A DNA stretch of 36,754 nt from a virus, in the IMG/VR virus record IMGVR_UViG_3300020428_000037, positions 1 to 36,754 of that record, one strand, 5' to 3'. The position numbers were made by a program, and so were the translations under genes. The notes beneath the pieces were generated by a model. It saw only the letters and a list, made by a program, of their open reading frames with translations. It was not told the origin of the DNA and made no database searches. Positions 6,548 through 14,163 of the stretch are shown here, piece after piece (position 1 is the first letter of the stretch; each line of letters begins with the position of its first letter).

Positions 6548-7132
6548 TTAAAAAGGTATCTCATCATCAAAAGGTGTAAAATATTTTTTACTTTCTTCAT
6601 TGCCTGTAACTTTTACATTACGGCCTTCTATTTGAACGCAATCAAACTTTTCTACCTTTGCTTTTCTAAATATTTCTTTACATTTATTTACTTCGTGTAA
6701 AGTTTCTAAAATTTCTGCTATTTCTTTTGTTGAATAAACAATAGCACCGTCAAGTTTCTCAAATAGAATATCTTTATCAGCCTCGTTTTTTACTATTAAA
6801 AATTCTTTTTTATTTTCTGAAATAGCTGTCCAATATTCTCCTGTTGGTGGTGTATGACCAGCTAAACGAACAGCTTTATCTATAGCTAACCAACCTTTTT
6901 TCATGTTGTTACACATCTTAACAACAATCTCTGCTTCTACATCATTACTAATAACTTTATTAAATTTATCTTTTGCTCTTTGAAATTTCTTTTTTATTTC
7001 ATGGTCTGCAAGTTGTTCAAGAGTACCAGCACCCCATATCTTTTCCATTTCAATAGCTATTTCATCAACACCTTTGATATAAGTTTCTTTAACTTTATTA
7101 TTCCATTTATTTTCTTTACTTAGTTTAACCAT
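6548..7132 (-). CDS. Hypothetical replication-associated protein with SSB-like acidic tip
   Basis: Predicted 194-aa protein of unknown fold with a lysine-rich helical N-terminal half. The last residues, FDDEIPF, are almost identical to the conserved bacterial SSB C-terminal tip (DDDIPF in E. coli), which recruits host repair and replication proteins. The body does not look like a classical OB-fold SSB, and a separate gp2.5-like SSB candidate is encoded at 9838. It overlaps the primase-helicase gene by 13 nt, consistent with a replication role. It may act as a loader or as a decoy for SSB-interacting host proteins. Confidence 0.7.
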   Translation of the reverse strand: MVKLSKENKWNNKVKETYIKGVDEIAIEMEKIWGAGTLEQLADHEIKKKFQRAKDKFNKVISNDVEAEIVVKMCNNMKKGWLAIDKAVRLAGHTPPTGEYWTAISENKKEFLIVKNEADKDILFEKLDGAIVYSTKEIAEILETLHEVNKCKEIFRKAKVEKFDCVQIEGRNVKVTGNEESKKYFTPFDDEIPF

Positions 7133-8949
7133 ATCTTTTCATTCCAAACACCAATTATGTCTTTGTTTTGTAAACCTAATATACCTCTCTTTAATATCTG
7201 ATTCTTTTGACTTGTACTCTTTTCAGTCAACTGAGGAAGTACAGAAAATTCTATATGACTTAGTGTTATATATTTCTTTTCACCGACATCTGCATTTATC
7301 CAACTTTCTTTTGCTATGTCTGAATCCATTACATTGACAATAGTATCATAAATAAGTTTTTGATTCGCACCTAGCTTTGGTATAAATGGTCTATGAACCT
7401 CAGATATATCTTCTCTAACCTTTTCTAAAGTAACAGAAGTTTCACCTATTAATGCTCTGGACTCAACTTCAAGAGCAATATCCTCTAAAGACTCAGCGTC
7501 TTTTTGTTTTTGAACCTCTAAATGAACATTAGGTTTTGAATATTTACAGAAAATTGAAGTATCAACACCACCTAGCAAAGCACTAGACCCTCTTAAACCA
7601 GCAGTTTCACTTTTACCTGAATGGTGAATAACTAATACAGCACAATTAATATTTTCTCTTATATAATCACATGAACTAATAAAAGCACCCATATCACTTG
7701 CACTATTCTCATCAGAACCTGCATTAGATAAGGCTCTTGCTACAGTATCTATAACAACAAGTTTAAAATCTTTTCCTATGTGATTGATTGTTTTGACTAA
7801 TTTATCAAGTTCATCTTGGTCTAAAAAGTTTACAGTTTGTGCAAGTAAATGAAAGTTTGGTGTTGTTTTAGGTTTGTTTTTCATTAACCATGCTTTAATT
7901 CTTTTCTTTAAACCACCTACACCCTCACTTGCTACATATAAAGTTTTACCCTCTACTGCTGATAGACCTTGCCAATCTCTACTTGAAGCTATTGATAGGC
8001 TCATATCTAAAGCACAAAATGTTTTGTAACTAGCTGGTTGACCATAAATAACAGCAAGTCCATTTTCTGGTATTAAATTTTCAATTAAAAACTTTTGATT
8101 TTTTAACGCAAGAATATCACCAATAGCCATAGTAGGAAAAACATTAACATCATCTTTATTGTAAGGTTCAGCACTTAATATAAGCTGTTCTAAATTACCG
8201 CCTTGTTCAATAAAATCTGATATATCTTGTTTTTCAGCGACTTTTCCCTCTAACTTAACAATATGAACGCTCTCAGAAGCCGTTAGAATGGAATTTGCAA
8301 CCTTCTCTATATGTAAGTACCCCGCAGAATCGTTGTCTGGGATTAAAATTACTCGTCTATCTTTAAACCATTTACTTAAAGAATCATGCCAGTTTTTACT
8401 ACCGCCACTATTAGTTGTAGCAAGAAAACCTAAAGACATTAATCTATCTGCATCTTTTTCACCTTCAACAATAAATATTGTTTTATCTTTTTGCTCTAAT
8501 ATTTGAGGTAAGTTATATGGTAAAGGTTCAATATCTTTTAAACCCCAATGCCATTGATTGTCTTTAAAATGTCTTTGTCTAAAATCTTTAGGTTGATAAC
8601 GAACAACCTGGTATCTAACTTCGTTTAATTCATTTCTATAGTTATATTCAGCAACAACTTTTCTTTCTTTAGTTTTTATTGTGTGTTTTTCTGTAATTTT
8701 ATCACCAATATCAAATTCATTATAAAGATAATTAGAAAGTTCTTTACCTGAAAGGCCTTTGTTTTTTATAATTAAATCAATTAAACCACCACCTTCATTT
8801 TCTTCAAAATCAAAATAAGTTGCGTTTTCTAAATCTATTGCTTTACTTAATCTTTTGCCAAATCGCCATTCGTTGTCATTTTTTAAAGTAGGTTCACCCC
8901 AAAATTCTTGACCTAAAGATTTGATTGCTTCTATATATTTTTTATCCAA
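7120..8949 (-). CDS. Primase-helicase (Toprim plus RepA/AAA_25-type ATPase)
   Basis: Predicted 609-aa fusion. A primase-like N-terminal region is followed by a Toprim domain with VEGEKDAD (residues 161-168) and PDNDSAG (204-210). The C-terminal RecA-fold helicase has Walker A GQPASYKT (303-310), Walker B LVVIDT (397-402) and HHSG near 443. I see no N-terminal zinc-binding cysteines. The start must be TTG 8949: an in-frame TAG lies four codons upstream, no ATG follows nearby, and AGGGG precedes it by about 8 nt. The start overlaps the end of a tiny membrane ORF. It would unwind DNA and perhaps prime synthesis at the fork. With no phage polymerase seen, a host polymerase is presumably used. Confidence 0.9.
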   Translation of the reverse strand: MDKKYIEAIKSLGQEFWGEPTLKNDNEWRFGKRLSKAIDLENATYFDFEENEGGGLIDLIIKNKGLSGKELSNYLYNEFDIGDKITEKHTIKTKERKVVAEYNYRNELNEVRYQVVRYQPKDFRQRHFKDNQWHWGLKDIEPLPYNLPQILEQKDKTIFIVEGEKDADRLMSLGFLATTNSGGSKNWHDSLSKWFKDRRVILIPDNDSAGYLHIEKVANSILTASESVHIVKLEGKVAEKQDISDFIEQGGNLEQLILSAEPYNKDDVNVFPTMAIGDILALKNQKFLIENLIPENGLAVIYGQPASYKTFCALDMSLSIASSRDWQGLSAVEGKTLYVASEGVGGLKKRIKAWLMKNKPKTTPNFHLLAQTVNFLDQDELDKLVKTINHIGKDFKLVVIDTVARALSNAGSDENSASDMGAFISSCDYIRENINCAVLVIHHSGKSETAGLRGSSALLGGVDTSIFCKYSKPNVHLEVQKQKDAESLEDIALEVESRALIGETSVTLEKVREDISEVHRPFIPKLGANQKLIYDTIVNVMDSDIAKESWINADVGEKKYITLSHIEFSVLPQLTEKSTSQKNQILKRGILGLQNKDIIGVWNEKIWLN

Positions 8950-9022
8950 GAAAAACCCCTATAAAAAATGCGATAATTAAATTACTTGTCATTATTAAAA
9001 ATAAAAATTCATCAAAACTCAT
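8942..9022 (-). CDS. Candidate 26-aa membrane mini-protein
   Basis: A 26-codon frame bridging two real genes. Its ATG overlaps the methyltransferase stop (ATGA) and its end overlaps the TTG start of the primase-helicase by 8 nt. The product is almost wholly hydrophobic (FLFLIMTSNLIIAFFIGVFLG), suiting a single membrane helix. Translation of this frame could deliver ribosomes to the weak TTG start, so it may serve as a coupling device as much as a protein. Confidence 0.45.
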   Translation of the reverse strand: MSFDEFLFLIMTSNLIIAFFIGVFLG

Positions 9023-9612
9023 GGCTCAATCCAATCTAAAGTTGTTTCGTTGTTATCCCAACTTTTACCTCGCCATACAAACCAAGCATAAGCTGTAGTA
9101 CCACTACGACCTTTTGGTATTTCTTCACCATTTCTCCATAAAGTTTGTCTTTTAGAAAAAACATATATGTTGCTAGGTTTGTTTTCTTTATACCAATGGT
9201 ATCTTTTTTGACCTTCTAAAAAATTTAATCTTAAAAATAAAGCTAGTTTACCACCTGATTGAGCAGTTAAATTATAACCAAGTTTCATAAAATCAGTTGC
9301 GTATTTAAAAGGTGGGTTAGTTATAATATTTCTAGGCATATCATCTTGATAAGAACATTTTAAAAAATCAGCAACAGAACTAAAGTTTTTATAACCATGA
9401 TTGACAATATCAGTTGATAAAACTGAATAACCAGCATCAAACAATACATCACTTATATCACCTTTGCCACAAGCTGGTTCCCATATATTACCTGAAAACT
9501 TTTGCCTTTCTAAAAGCTGTTCAACGCATCTTTTAGGCGTAGGGTATAAATCGTATTCTGCTCTACTACCTGTTTTTAAAATTGTATTAGACTTGGATTG
9601 TAATTTCGGCAT
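9019..9612 (-). CDS. DNA methyltransferase (N6-adenine/N4-cytosine type)
   Basis: Predicted 197-aa SAM-dependent methyltransferase. Motif I is WEPACGKGD (residues 44-52), an acidic residue at the end of strand 2 is in STDIV, and catalytic motif IV is TNPPF (98-102), typical of amino-methyltransferases acting on adenine N6 or cytosine N4. The protein is short and has no separate target-recognition domain, like many orphan phage enzymes. No restriction partner is nearby. It probably modifies phage DNA against host restriction or alters regulation. GAAGGAA precedes the start. The 225-bp region upstream holds strong secondary structure. Confidence 0.85.
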   Translation of the reverse strand: MPKLQSKSNTILKTGSRAEYDLYPTPKRCVEQLLERQKFSGNIWEPACGKGDISDVLFDAGYSVLSTDIVNHGYKNFSSVADFLKCSYQDDMPRNIITNPPFKYATDFMKLGYNLTAQSGGKLALFLRLNFLEGQKRYHWYKENKPSNIYVFSKRQTLWRNGEEIPKGRSGTTAYAWFVWRGKSWDNNETTLDWIEP

Positions 9613-9725
9613 TTAAGTTCCTTCTACACATAACTATTTCGTTATCTCCTTCAAACAAAAAGTTTCCAAAAGAGATATATAAAACAAAAAACAAATTAAC
9701 CATTATTTCAGACTTTTCATGTTTC

Positions 9726-9837
9726 AGCATACAAAGGGGTGGTGGAAAGAGTAGACAAGTGGGGAGAATGATTAACTATTATTAACAGTTATTATCCACT
9801 CTTTCCATTAACAAGCACCCAATAGTATGCTTGTTAA
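9726..9837 (-). ncRNA. Candidate structured RNA between SSB and methyltransferase genes
   Basis: Three nested perfect helices are visible: AGCATAC (9726-9732) with GTATGCT (9825-9831), TGGAAAGAGT (9743-9752) with ACTCTTTCCA (9798-9807), and TAACT (9773-9777) with AGTTA (9787-9791). A competing perfect 10-bp hairpin, 9808-9817 with 9828-9837, starts directly at the SSB stop codon and shares bases with the outer helix, so two exclusive folds are possible. No T-tract follows, so it is not an ordinary terminator. It lies in the leader of the methyltransferase-primase part of the operon and could be a processing, attenuation or small RNA element. It matches no class I know. Confidence 0.5.
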
Positions 9838-10479
9838 TTAAAAATCTTCGTCAAATTCTTCAGTAAGAGCATCTATTTCATTTGGCATAGGTGATTTTAC
9901 TTCTTCTGACTTAGATTCAAAATCAATTACTTGCTTTGACTCTGTGTTACTTTCGGCTATTTTCAATTCTTCAGGTCTTTCTTTCCAATCAACAATCTTC
10001 ATATTAGGTATAAATACTTTAGCTTTACCCCATTTAATTGGTCCTTCAAGGCCATCAAAGTGAACTACTGGTATTTTCTCCTTTTCATTTGCTTCTAAGT
10101 AACTGTCATGTAGCTTATCAACTGCATTAATAATACTACCTGCACTAGAGCCAAATGTTACTACACCAAGATTCTTATTGTAAATCTTGACAACAAAGTA
10201 TTCTTTATGAGTTTCAGTTGGTTTATTTGGTGGTTGATTCGTACCTAATGGTACAGTAACTATGCTTGGTGGTGACTCATTAAAGTCTGCCCAACCTACT
10301 TCCATAGCCTCAAAATCGACAAGAACTTTAAAATCTTTTTTATATTCTTCGTTCTCTCTAATTTCATTTTCTCTGTCATAATAACTATGAGTATAAACAC
10401 CGTCTTTGGCGTTATAACCAAGTCTATCATAAATCTTATTTGTTGAACTTCCGTCACTTGTTGTTAATCCTAATGCCAT
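9838..10479 (-). CDS. Single-stranded DNA-binding protein, gp2.5-like
   Basis: Predicted 213-aa protein, probably the phage SSB. Support comes from the strand-rich body (KVLVDFEAMEVGWADF, FVVKIYNKNLGVVTFG), the strongly acidic C-terminal region ending EEFDEDF with a terminal phenylalanine as in T7 gp2.5, and its place directly after the exonuclease. Its start overlaps the exonuclease stop (TAATG), and GGAG lies within the end of the upstream gene. It would coat ssDNA during replication and recombination. The sequence is divergent, so the assignment rests on architecture and context. Confidence 0.65.
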   Translation of the reverse strand: MALGLTTSDGSSTNKIYDRLGYNAKDGVYTHSYYDRENEIRENEEYKKDFKVLVDFEAMEVGWADFNESPPSIVTVPLGTNQPPNKPTETHKEYFVVKIYNKNLGVVTFGSSAGSIINAVDKLHDSYLEANEKEKIPVVHFDGLEGPIKWGKAKVFIPNMKIVDWKERPEELKIAESNTESKQVIDFESKSEEVKSPMPNEIDALTEEFDEDF

Positions 10480-11363
10480 TATAAATCTCCTTCTAAGTTA
10501 ATGGGTTTGTTAATTAATATAGTTTCTTCTGCGTCTAATGGTGGTAATGTTTCTTTGTATGCCCAATAAGGTATATCTAAAGTAACAATTTCGTTTGGGT
10601 AATCATCATATATTCCGTTTACTTCAGCATCTTTATATTCAACCAATGCTTTCTTCATACACGCTATACCTTCATCTAAAAAAGATTTAGGTAGTTCGTA
10701 AATACAACACGCAAAAGGTGGTTCTTTTTCTACAAACAAAAATAAAAATCTTGCTATCTTTCTGCCTGTAGCTAAAGACCAAACATGGCGATAAAATGCT
10801 TCTTGTATATGATAACCATATCTTGATATAGAACGAACAACGCTATCTTCATCTGCTGATTGAGTTGTTTTTAAATCAATTAATATATCAGAAGTTTCAC
10901 CTATTATAACTCTATCAGGTCTTGTTTTCATTTTAACACCTGTAAAAGGGTCTTTTGCAAAAGCTGACATTTCAGATTGACCAAAATCAGAAGCAATAAT
11001 CTTGTTACACTCACTTTTTCTGTGAACACTATCTCTACTTCGTAAGCATATATCGTATTCTTTATCTGTGATTATAATTTGATTTTCTTTTTTTGATTTT
11101 TGAAGTTCTTTATATAATGTTGTTCTTCTATCTTTACCACATTTTAAAACAGATTCTTCAAACTTATCAGGTTCAAGTATTGCTACATGAACTGCTGTAC
11201 CTATATCAAAATGAACTGAATGTTTAGGTTCGTGAAATTTATAGTGAGCAACACTCTTATTATATATTGTCTTAATACCAGAAGAACCTATTGCTTCTTT
11301 TATAACATGATAGCCGTCATGTGATAAATGAGGTAAAACTGATGGATATTTAATTTGTTCCAT
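10479..11363 (-). CDS. RecE-like PD-(D/E)XK exonuclease
   Basis: Predicted 294-aa nuclease of the RecE/exonuclease VIII (DUF3799-like) group. Visible motifs are the N-terminal GTAVHV (residues 55-60), Glu131 in QSEMSAF, RPDRV (148-152), the catalytic DILIDLKTT (159-167, giving D-x-K) and YHIQEAFY (184-191). It would digest 5' strands of duplex DNA to expose ssDNA for annealing recombination, acting with the following SSB-like gene. GGAAGGAAAG precedes the ATG. It heads the minus-strand replication operon, divergent from the GHKL ATPase gene. The lack of a recognisable annealing protein is notable. Confidence 0.85.
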   Translation of the reverse strand: MEQIKYPSVLPHLSHDGYHVIKEAIGSSGIKTIYNKSVAHYKFHEPKHSVHFDIGTAVHVAILEPDKFEESVLKCGKDRRTTLYKELQKSKKENQIIITDKEYDICLRSRDSVHRKSECNKIIASDFGQSEMSAFAKDPFTGVKMKTRPDRVIIGETSDILIDLKTTQSADEDSVVRSISRYGYHIQEAFYRHVWSLATGRKIARFLFLFVEKEPPFACCIYELPKSFLDEGIACMKKALVEYKDAEVNGIYDDYPNEIVTLDIPYWAYKETLPPLDAEETILINKPINLEGDL

Positions 11364-11441
11364 ATTACTTTCCTTCCAAAGAAATTCATTTCAAAATATT
11401 ATGATTCGTTTTTGAATCAAATTTTAATTTAATTTTGATTT

Positions 11442-11500
11442 AGAATGTAAATTTTTTTTTAAATTTAAAAAAGTTACTTTTTAAAAATCGCAGAATGTAA
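11442..11500. repeat. Direct repeat pair AGAATGTAA in divergent control region
   Basis: AGAATGTAA occurs at 11442-11450 and 11492-11500, exactly 50 bp apart, in the AT-rich region between the exonuclease and the GHKL ATPase gene. The spacing is close to five helical turns, which would suit a protein binding both copies on one face. A separate palindrome, GATTC-6 nt-GAATC, lies at 11403-11418, nearer the exonuclease start. Confidence 0.4.
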
Positions 11501-11517
11501 GCGTTTTAATTTTGAAC

Positions 11518-11546
11518 TTGACAGTAATGTTCGCATCATCTAATAT
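11518..11546 (+). promoter_or_regulatory. Sigma70-type promoter giving a nearly leaderless mRNA
   Basis: TTGACA (11518-11523), a 17-bp spacer, then TAATAT (11541-11546). The expected transcript start is near 11553, only about 3 nt before the ATG at 11556. No Shine-Dalgarno sequence lies between them, so the transcript is probably leaderless or almost so. Confidence 0.75.
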
Positions 11547-11555
11547 GGTTACATT

Positions 11556-13043
11556 ATGAATTTACTTTCACAAAAAAATCCAACTAAAGTTGGTAAGGTA
11601 GACTCTAGCGATATGCAGACAAAACCTTCTCGTTTAAATAATAAATGGTTTAGTGTAAATCATATTGGTCTTAAAAAGAATCAATCTGATAAAAACAAAA
11701 TCTTTATTATTAAAGAATTAGTTTCTAATGCTTTTGATGAAGATATTTCTAAATGCGAAGTTACTGTTTCTTGGGATAGTAATGGTTCAACAATTAAAGT
11801 TGTTGATGATAGTTCTGAAGGATTTAAAAAATTAGCTGATGCTTATACATTATTTAATGAAAGTTACAAAGCTAGTGATACTTCAAAGAGAGGTAGATTT
11901 TCCTACGGCACTAAATCTTCTTTAGCTATGTTTAAAGAAGCAAAGATAGTTAGCACAAAAGGAACTATACTTTTTAAATCTAATGGCACTAGAACTAAGA
12001 CCTCAACTAAAACTGAAAAAGGTTCAATTTTTGAAGGTGTAATTAAGTTAAAGAAAAGTGAATATGAAGAAATATTAAACTTATCTAAAACTATAATACC
12101 ACCAAAAAATGTTGAGTTTTTGATTAACAATGTTTTATTAAAAAGAGCAAACAATCACTCAGTCTTTACAGAAACTTTACCAACTGTAACTGTTGATGAA
12201 TCAGGTAATTTTACACCTACTTCAAGACTAACTGAAGTTGAATTGTTTAAGTCTTTAGATAAAAATTATATTTGTGAATTAGGAATACCAGTTGTTGAAA
12301 CTGATATACCTTTTACAATAAATGTTAATCAGAAAGTTCCTCTTTCTAAAGATAGAGACAATGTAAAACCAACTTATCTTAAAAAGTTAAAAGCATTTGT
12401 ATTAAATCAAACTCATACTGATTTATCAGAAGATGAATTGCAAACAACTTTTGCACAAGAGGCCTTAGAGCAAAAAGAAGCTACTGCTGAAGCAGTTAAG
12501 TCTGTTATTGATGCTAAGTTTGGTGAAGATGCAGTTGTATATGATATGTCTGATATTGAAGCAAACAAGAAAGCGTTTGCAGATGAAAGACAAGTTATCT
12601 CAGGTAGCCAACTTTCTAAAGAAGCATGGTCTAAAGTAAAAGAAGCAAGAGAAGAATATTCTGATTTTGCTTTGCCGTCTGGACAAATTGGTAAGTATGC
12701 AAAACCTGAATTTACTGGTGGAGCAGAAGAAGTTCCTGTTGATGATAAGATGCAAGAAGTAGTTGACTATGCAAAGTTCTTACATCAACAATTAGGCTTT
12801 GGAAGTTTATCAGTTACAGTACATGACGGCTCAGGGGCTCTTGCAAGTTATGGTCGTGGAAACTTGCAGTTGTTCTTTAATGTTCTTGGTCGTCAATGGT
12901 TTGATTTAGATACAAACAAACAAGAGATACTTGAACTGTTAATACATGAGTTTGGCCATTACTATTCTGCTGACCACCTTAGTAGAAATTACTATGACGG
13001 CTTATGTAAAATAGGTGCAAAGTTAATAATACTTAAAGTATAA
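11556..13043 (+). CDS. GHKL ATPase with C-terminal zinc-protease motif (rIIA-like)
   Basis: Predicted 495-aa protein. The N-terminal Bergerat-fold ATPase has the N-box ELVSNAFDED (residues 54-63), G1-like VVDDSSEGF (82-90) and G2-like RGRFSYGTKSS (112-122), resembling T4 rIIA-type and other phage GHKL proteins. The C-terminus has HEFGHYYSADH (464-474), i.e. HExxH with a third His six residues after the second. That is the metzincin-type spacing, with Ser in place of the usual Gly. The protein may couple ATP-driven conformational change to proteolysis. It has its own promoter and a terminator-like hairpin at 13056, so it forms a separate early unit opposite in direction to the replication operon. 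The substrate is unknown. Confidence 0.8.
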   Translation: MNLLSQKNPTKVGKVDSSDMQTKPSRLNNKWFSVNHIGLKKNQSDKNKIFIIKELVSNAFDEDISKCEVTVSWDSNGSTIKVVDDSSEGFKKLADAYTLFNESYKASDTSKRGRFSYGTKSSLAMFKEAKIVSTKGTILFKSNGTRTKTSTKTEKGSIFEGVIKLKKSEYEEILNLSKTIIPPKNVEFLINNVLLKRANNHSVFTETLPTVTVDESGNFTPTSRLTEVELFKSLDKNYICELGIPVVETDIPFTINVNQKVPLSKDRDNVKPTYLKKLKAFVLNQTHTDLSEDELQTTFAQEALEQKEATAEAVKSVIDAKFGEDAVVYDMSDIEANKKAFADERQVISGSQLSKEAWSKVKEAREEYSDFALPSGQIGKYAKPEFTGGAEEVPVDDKMQEVVDYAKFLHQQLGFGSLSVTVHDGSGALASYGRGNLQLFFNVLGRQWFDLDTNKQEILELLIHEFGHYYSADHLSRNYYDGLCKIGAKLIILKV

Positions 13044-13055
13044 CAAAAAGGAAAC

Positions 13056-13083
13056 AGTAAGGGGTTAATAGCCCCTTACTTTA
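13056..13083 (+). terminator. Terminator-like hairpin after the GHKL ATPase gene
   Basis: AGTAAGGGG (13056-13064) pairs perfectly with CCCCTTACT (13072-13080) around a 7-nt loop, followed by TTATT. The U-tract is short, so read-through into the next small gene is possible. Confidence 0.65.
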
Positions 13084-13106
13084 TTCACAACTTATCAACA
13101 ACAAAT
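13081..13106 (+). other. DnaA-box segment, copy 2
   Basis: TTATTCACA at 13081-13089 fits the DnaA box consensus TTATNCACA. It continues ACTTATCAACAAC, a near-exact repeat of the segment at 34958-34980 in the iteron region. Two copies of a sequence over 20 bp long in unrelated intergenic regions suggest a shared binding function. Confidence 0.55.
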
Positions 13107-13174
13107 TTCAATCACAATCTAGACACAATTTCGAATCGAAGTAATATGACCTTAATTAAGGAAAGGAAAATATT

Positions 13175-13396
13175 ATGAATATAGAAGATACAATAGTTTA
13201 TACAAACATTTCATTAGGGCTAAGTATTGTTCATAGAAACGCACTTGAACGCTTAGAAGATTTATCAGTAACAACACCTTTTACAAAAGAAACTGAAAAA
13301 GAGTTTGATAAGTTAAAACATGGTATTAAATTAATTAACGAACAACTAGAGCATTATAATTTTTTATTGGAAAATGGATATGAAAAGCGTACTTGA
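13175..13396 (+). CDS. Small helical hypothetical protein
   Basis: Predicted 73-aa protein, mostly helical and charged (ALERLEDLSV and EKEFDKLKHGIKLINEQLEHYNFLLE), resembling small coiled-coil phage proteins. AAGGAAAGG precedes the ATG. It follows the second DnaA-box segment and may be co-transcribed with the GHKL ATPase gene or have its own promoter. Function unknown. Confidence 0.65.
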   Translation: MNIEDTIVYTNISLGLSIVHRNALERLEDLSVTTPFTKETEKEFDKLKHGIKLINEQLEHYNFLLENGYEKRT

Positions 13397-13442
13397 GTTT
13401 ATTATTACTTGTATAGTTTTATTTTTGTTTGGTGAAAATTAA
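13380..13442 (+). CDS. Candidate 20-aa membrane peptide
   Basis: A 20-codon frame starting inside the end of the previous gene. The product MKSVLEFIITCIVLFLFGEN has the form of a single membrane helix. An ATG six nt earlier is an alternative start. The ribosome-binding site is weak, and it runs 4 nt into the convergent minus gene, so this is a tentative call. Confidence 0.3.
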   Translation: MKSVLEFIITCIVLFLFGEN

Positions 13443-14011
13443 CCAAATATACCACGCTTTTTTAATTTATACTTTCTGTTAGCTTTTTTTATTTCTTCTT
13501 GAGCAAGATTTGATTGTGCATTATTTAAACCTAAAGCATCAATAGTTTTGATAGGTGTTCTAAAATAATCTTTATTTTCATCAAATTGATTTTTTATAGA
13601 ATCAAGAATCATATCCTCTTGTGATTGATTTTTTGAAATTGTATTTCTATTGTCAGCCATGTCTGCAAAAGGACTTCTGTCAGCACCAAATTTTTCTTCT
13701 AATCTATTTTGATATAAGTCGTAACCTCTTTCACCAAAAGTTCTATCATCTTTATTAAGTAAATTTTGAGTTAGTCTAACAGGCTCTAAAGAAACACTCA
13801 CAGCATCTCTATAAGTTTTTGGGTCTGATAGACTTGCAACTTTATCAGTTATACCTTTTCTAATAATTTTAGGAGAGTTCATAAGATTGTTACTAGATTC
13901 CATTAAACTACCATCACCACCAAATTTATCAGCCATTCTTTTTTGAACGGCCGCTTTCATTATACTATTCATGCTTCCTGAGGCGGCGGCAGACCCTGCG
14001 GCTTTTGCCAT
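13439..14011 (-). CDS. Putative virion-associated protein, last late gene
   Basis: Predicted 190-aa protein with a small-residue-rich N-terminus (AKAAGSAAASGSMN) followed by a charged, disordered-looking body and a basic C-terminus (KKANRKYKLKKRG). It is the distal gene of the late operon, after two large putative internal virion proteins, so a minor virion or ejection role is likely by position. GGAG lies upstream, at the end of the lipoprotein gene. No family recognised. Confidence 0.6.
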   Translation of the reverse strand: MAKAAGSAAASGSMNSIMKAAVQKRMADKFGGDGSLMESSNNLMNSPKIIRKGITDKVASLSDPKTYRDAVSVSLEPVRLTQNLLNKDDRTFGERGYDLYQNRLEEKFGADRSPFADMADNRNTISKNQSQEDMILDSIKNQFDENKDYFRTPIKTIDALGLNNAQSNLAQEEIKKANRKYKLKKRGIFG

Positions 14012-14013
14012 AA

Positions 14014-14148
14014 TTATTCTCCGTTTGGTTTAGATTTAATTACTATTTCTAAATCAGTATTGCTTGGCATTTGTGTAGATACATTTACATGACCTGATGC
14101 ACAACCAACTACTAATAAAATAGGTAGTATTAATAATAATTTTTTCAT
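14014..14148 (-). CDS. Small lipoprotein
   Basis: A 44-codon frame with AAAAGGAG ahead of its ATG. The product is a short lipoprotein: KK, a hydrophobic core LLLILPILLVV, then lipobox VVGC with Cys16 for lipidation, leaving a 29-residue periplasmic tail with no membrane segment. It lies between two late genes. Small lipoproteins in phage late operons are often outer-membrane spanin subunits, but the tail lacks the proline richness of Rz1 and no adjacent inner-membrane spanin is evident. Confidence 0.7.
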   Translation of the reverse strand: MKKLLLILPILLVVGCASGHVNVSTQMPSNTDLEIVIKSKPNGE

Positions 14149-14163
14149 TTTTTGCTCCTTTTA

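Noticed and set aside
6404-6700. Plus-strand frame of 98 codons rich in Phe and Leu.
   Set aside because: Antisense to the NrdR-like and 194-aa genes; Phe/Leu richness reflects Lys/Glu codons on the real strand.
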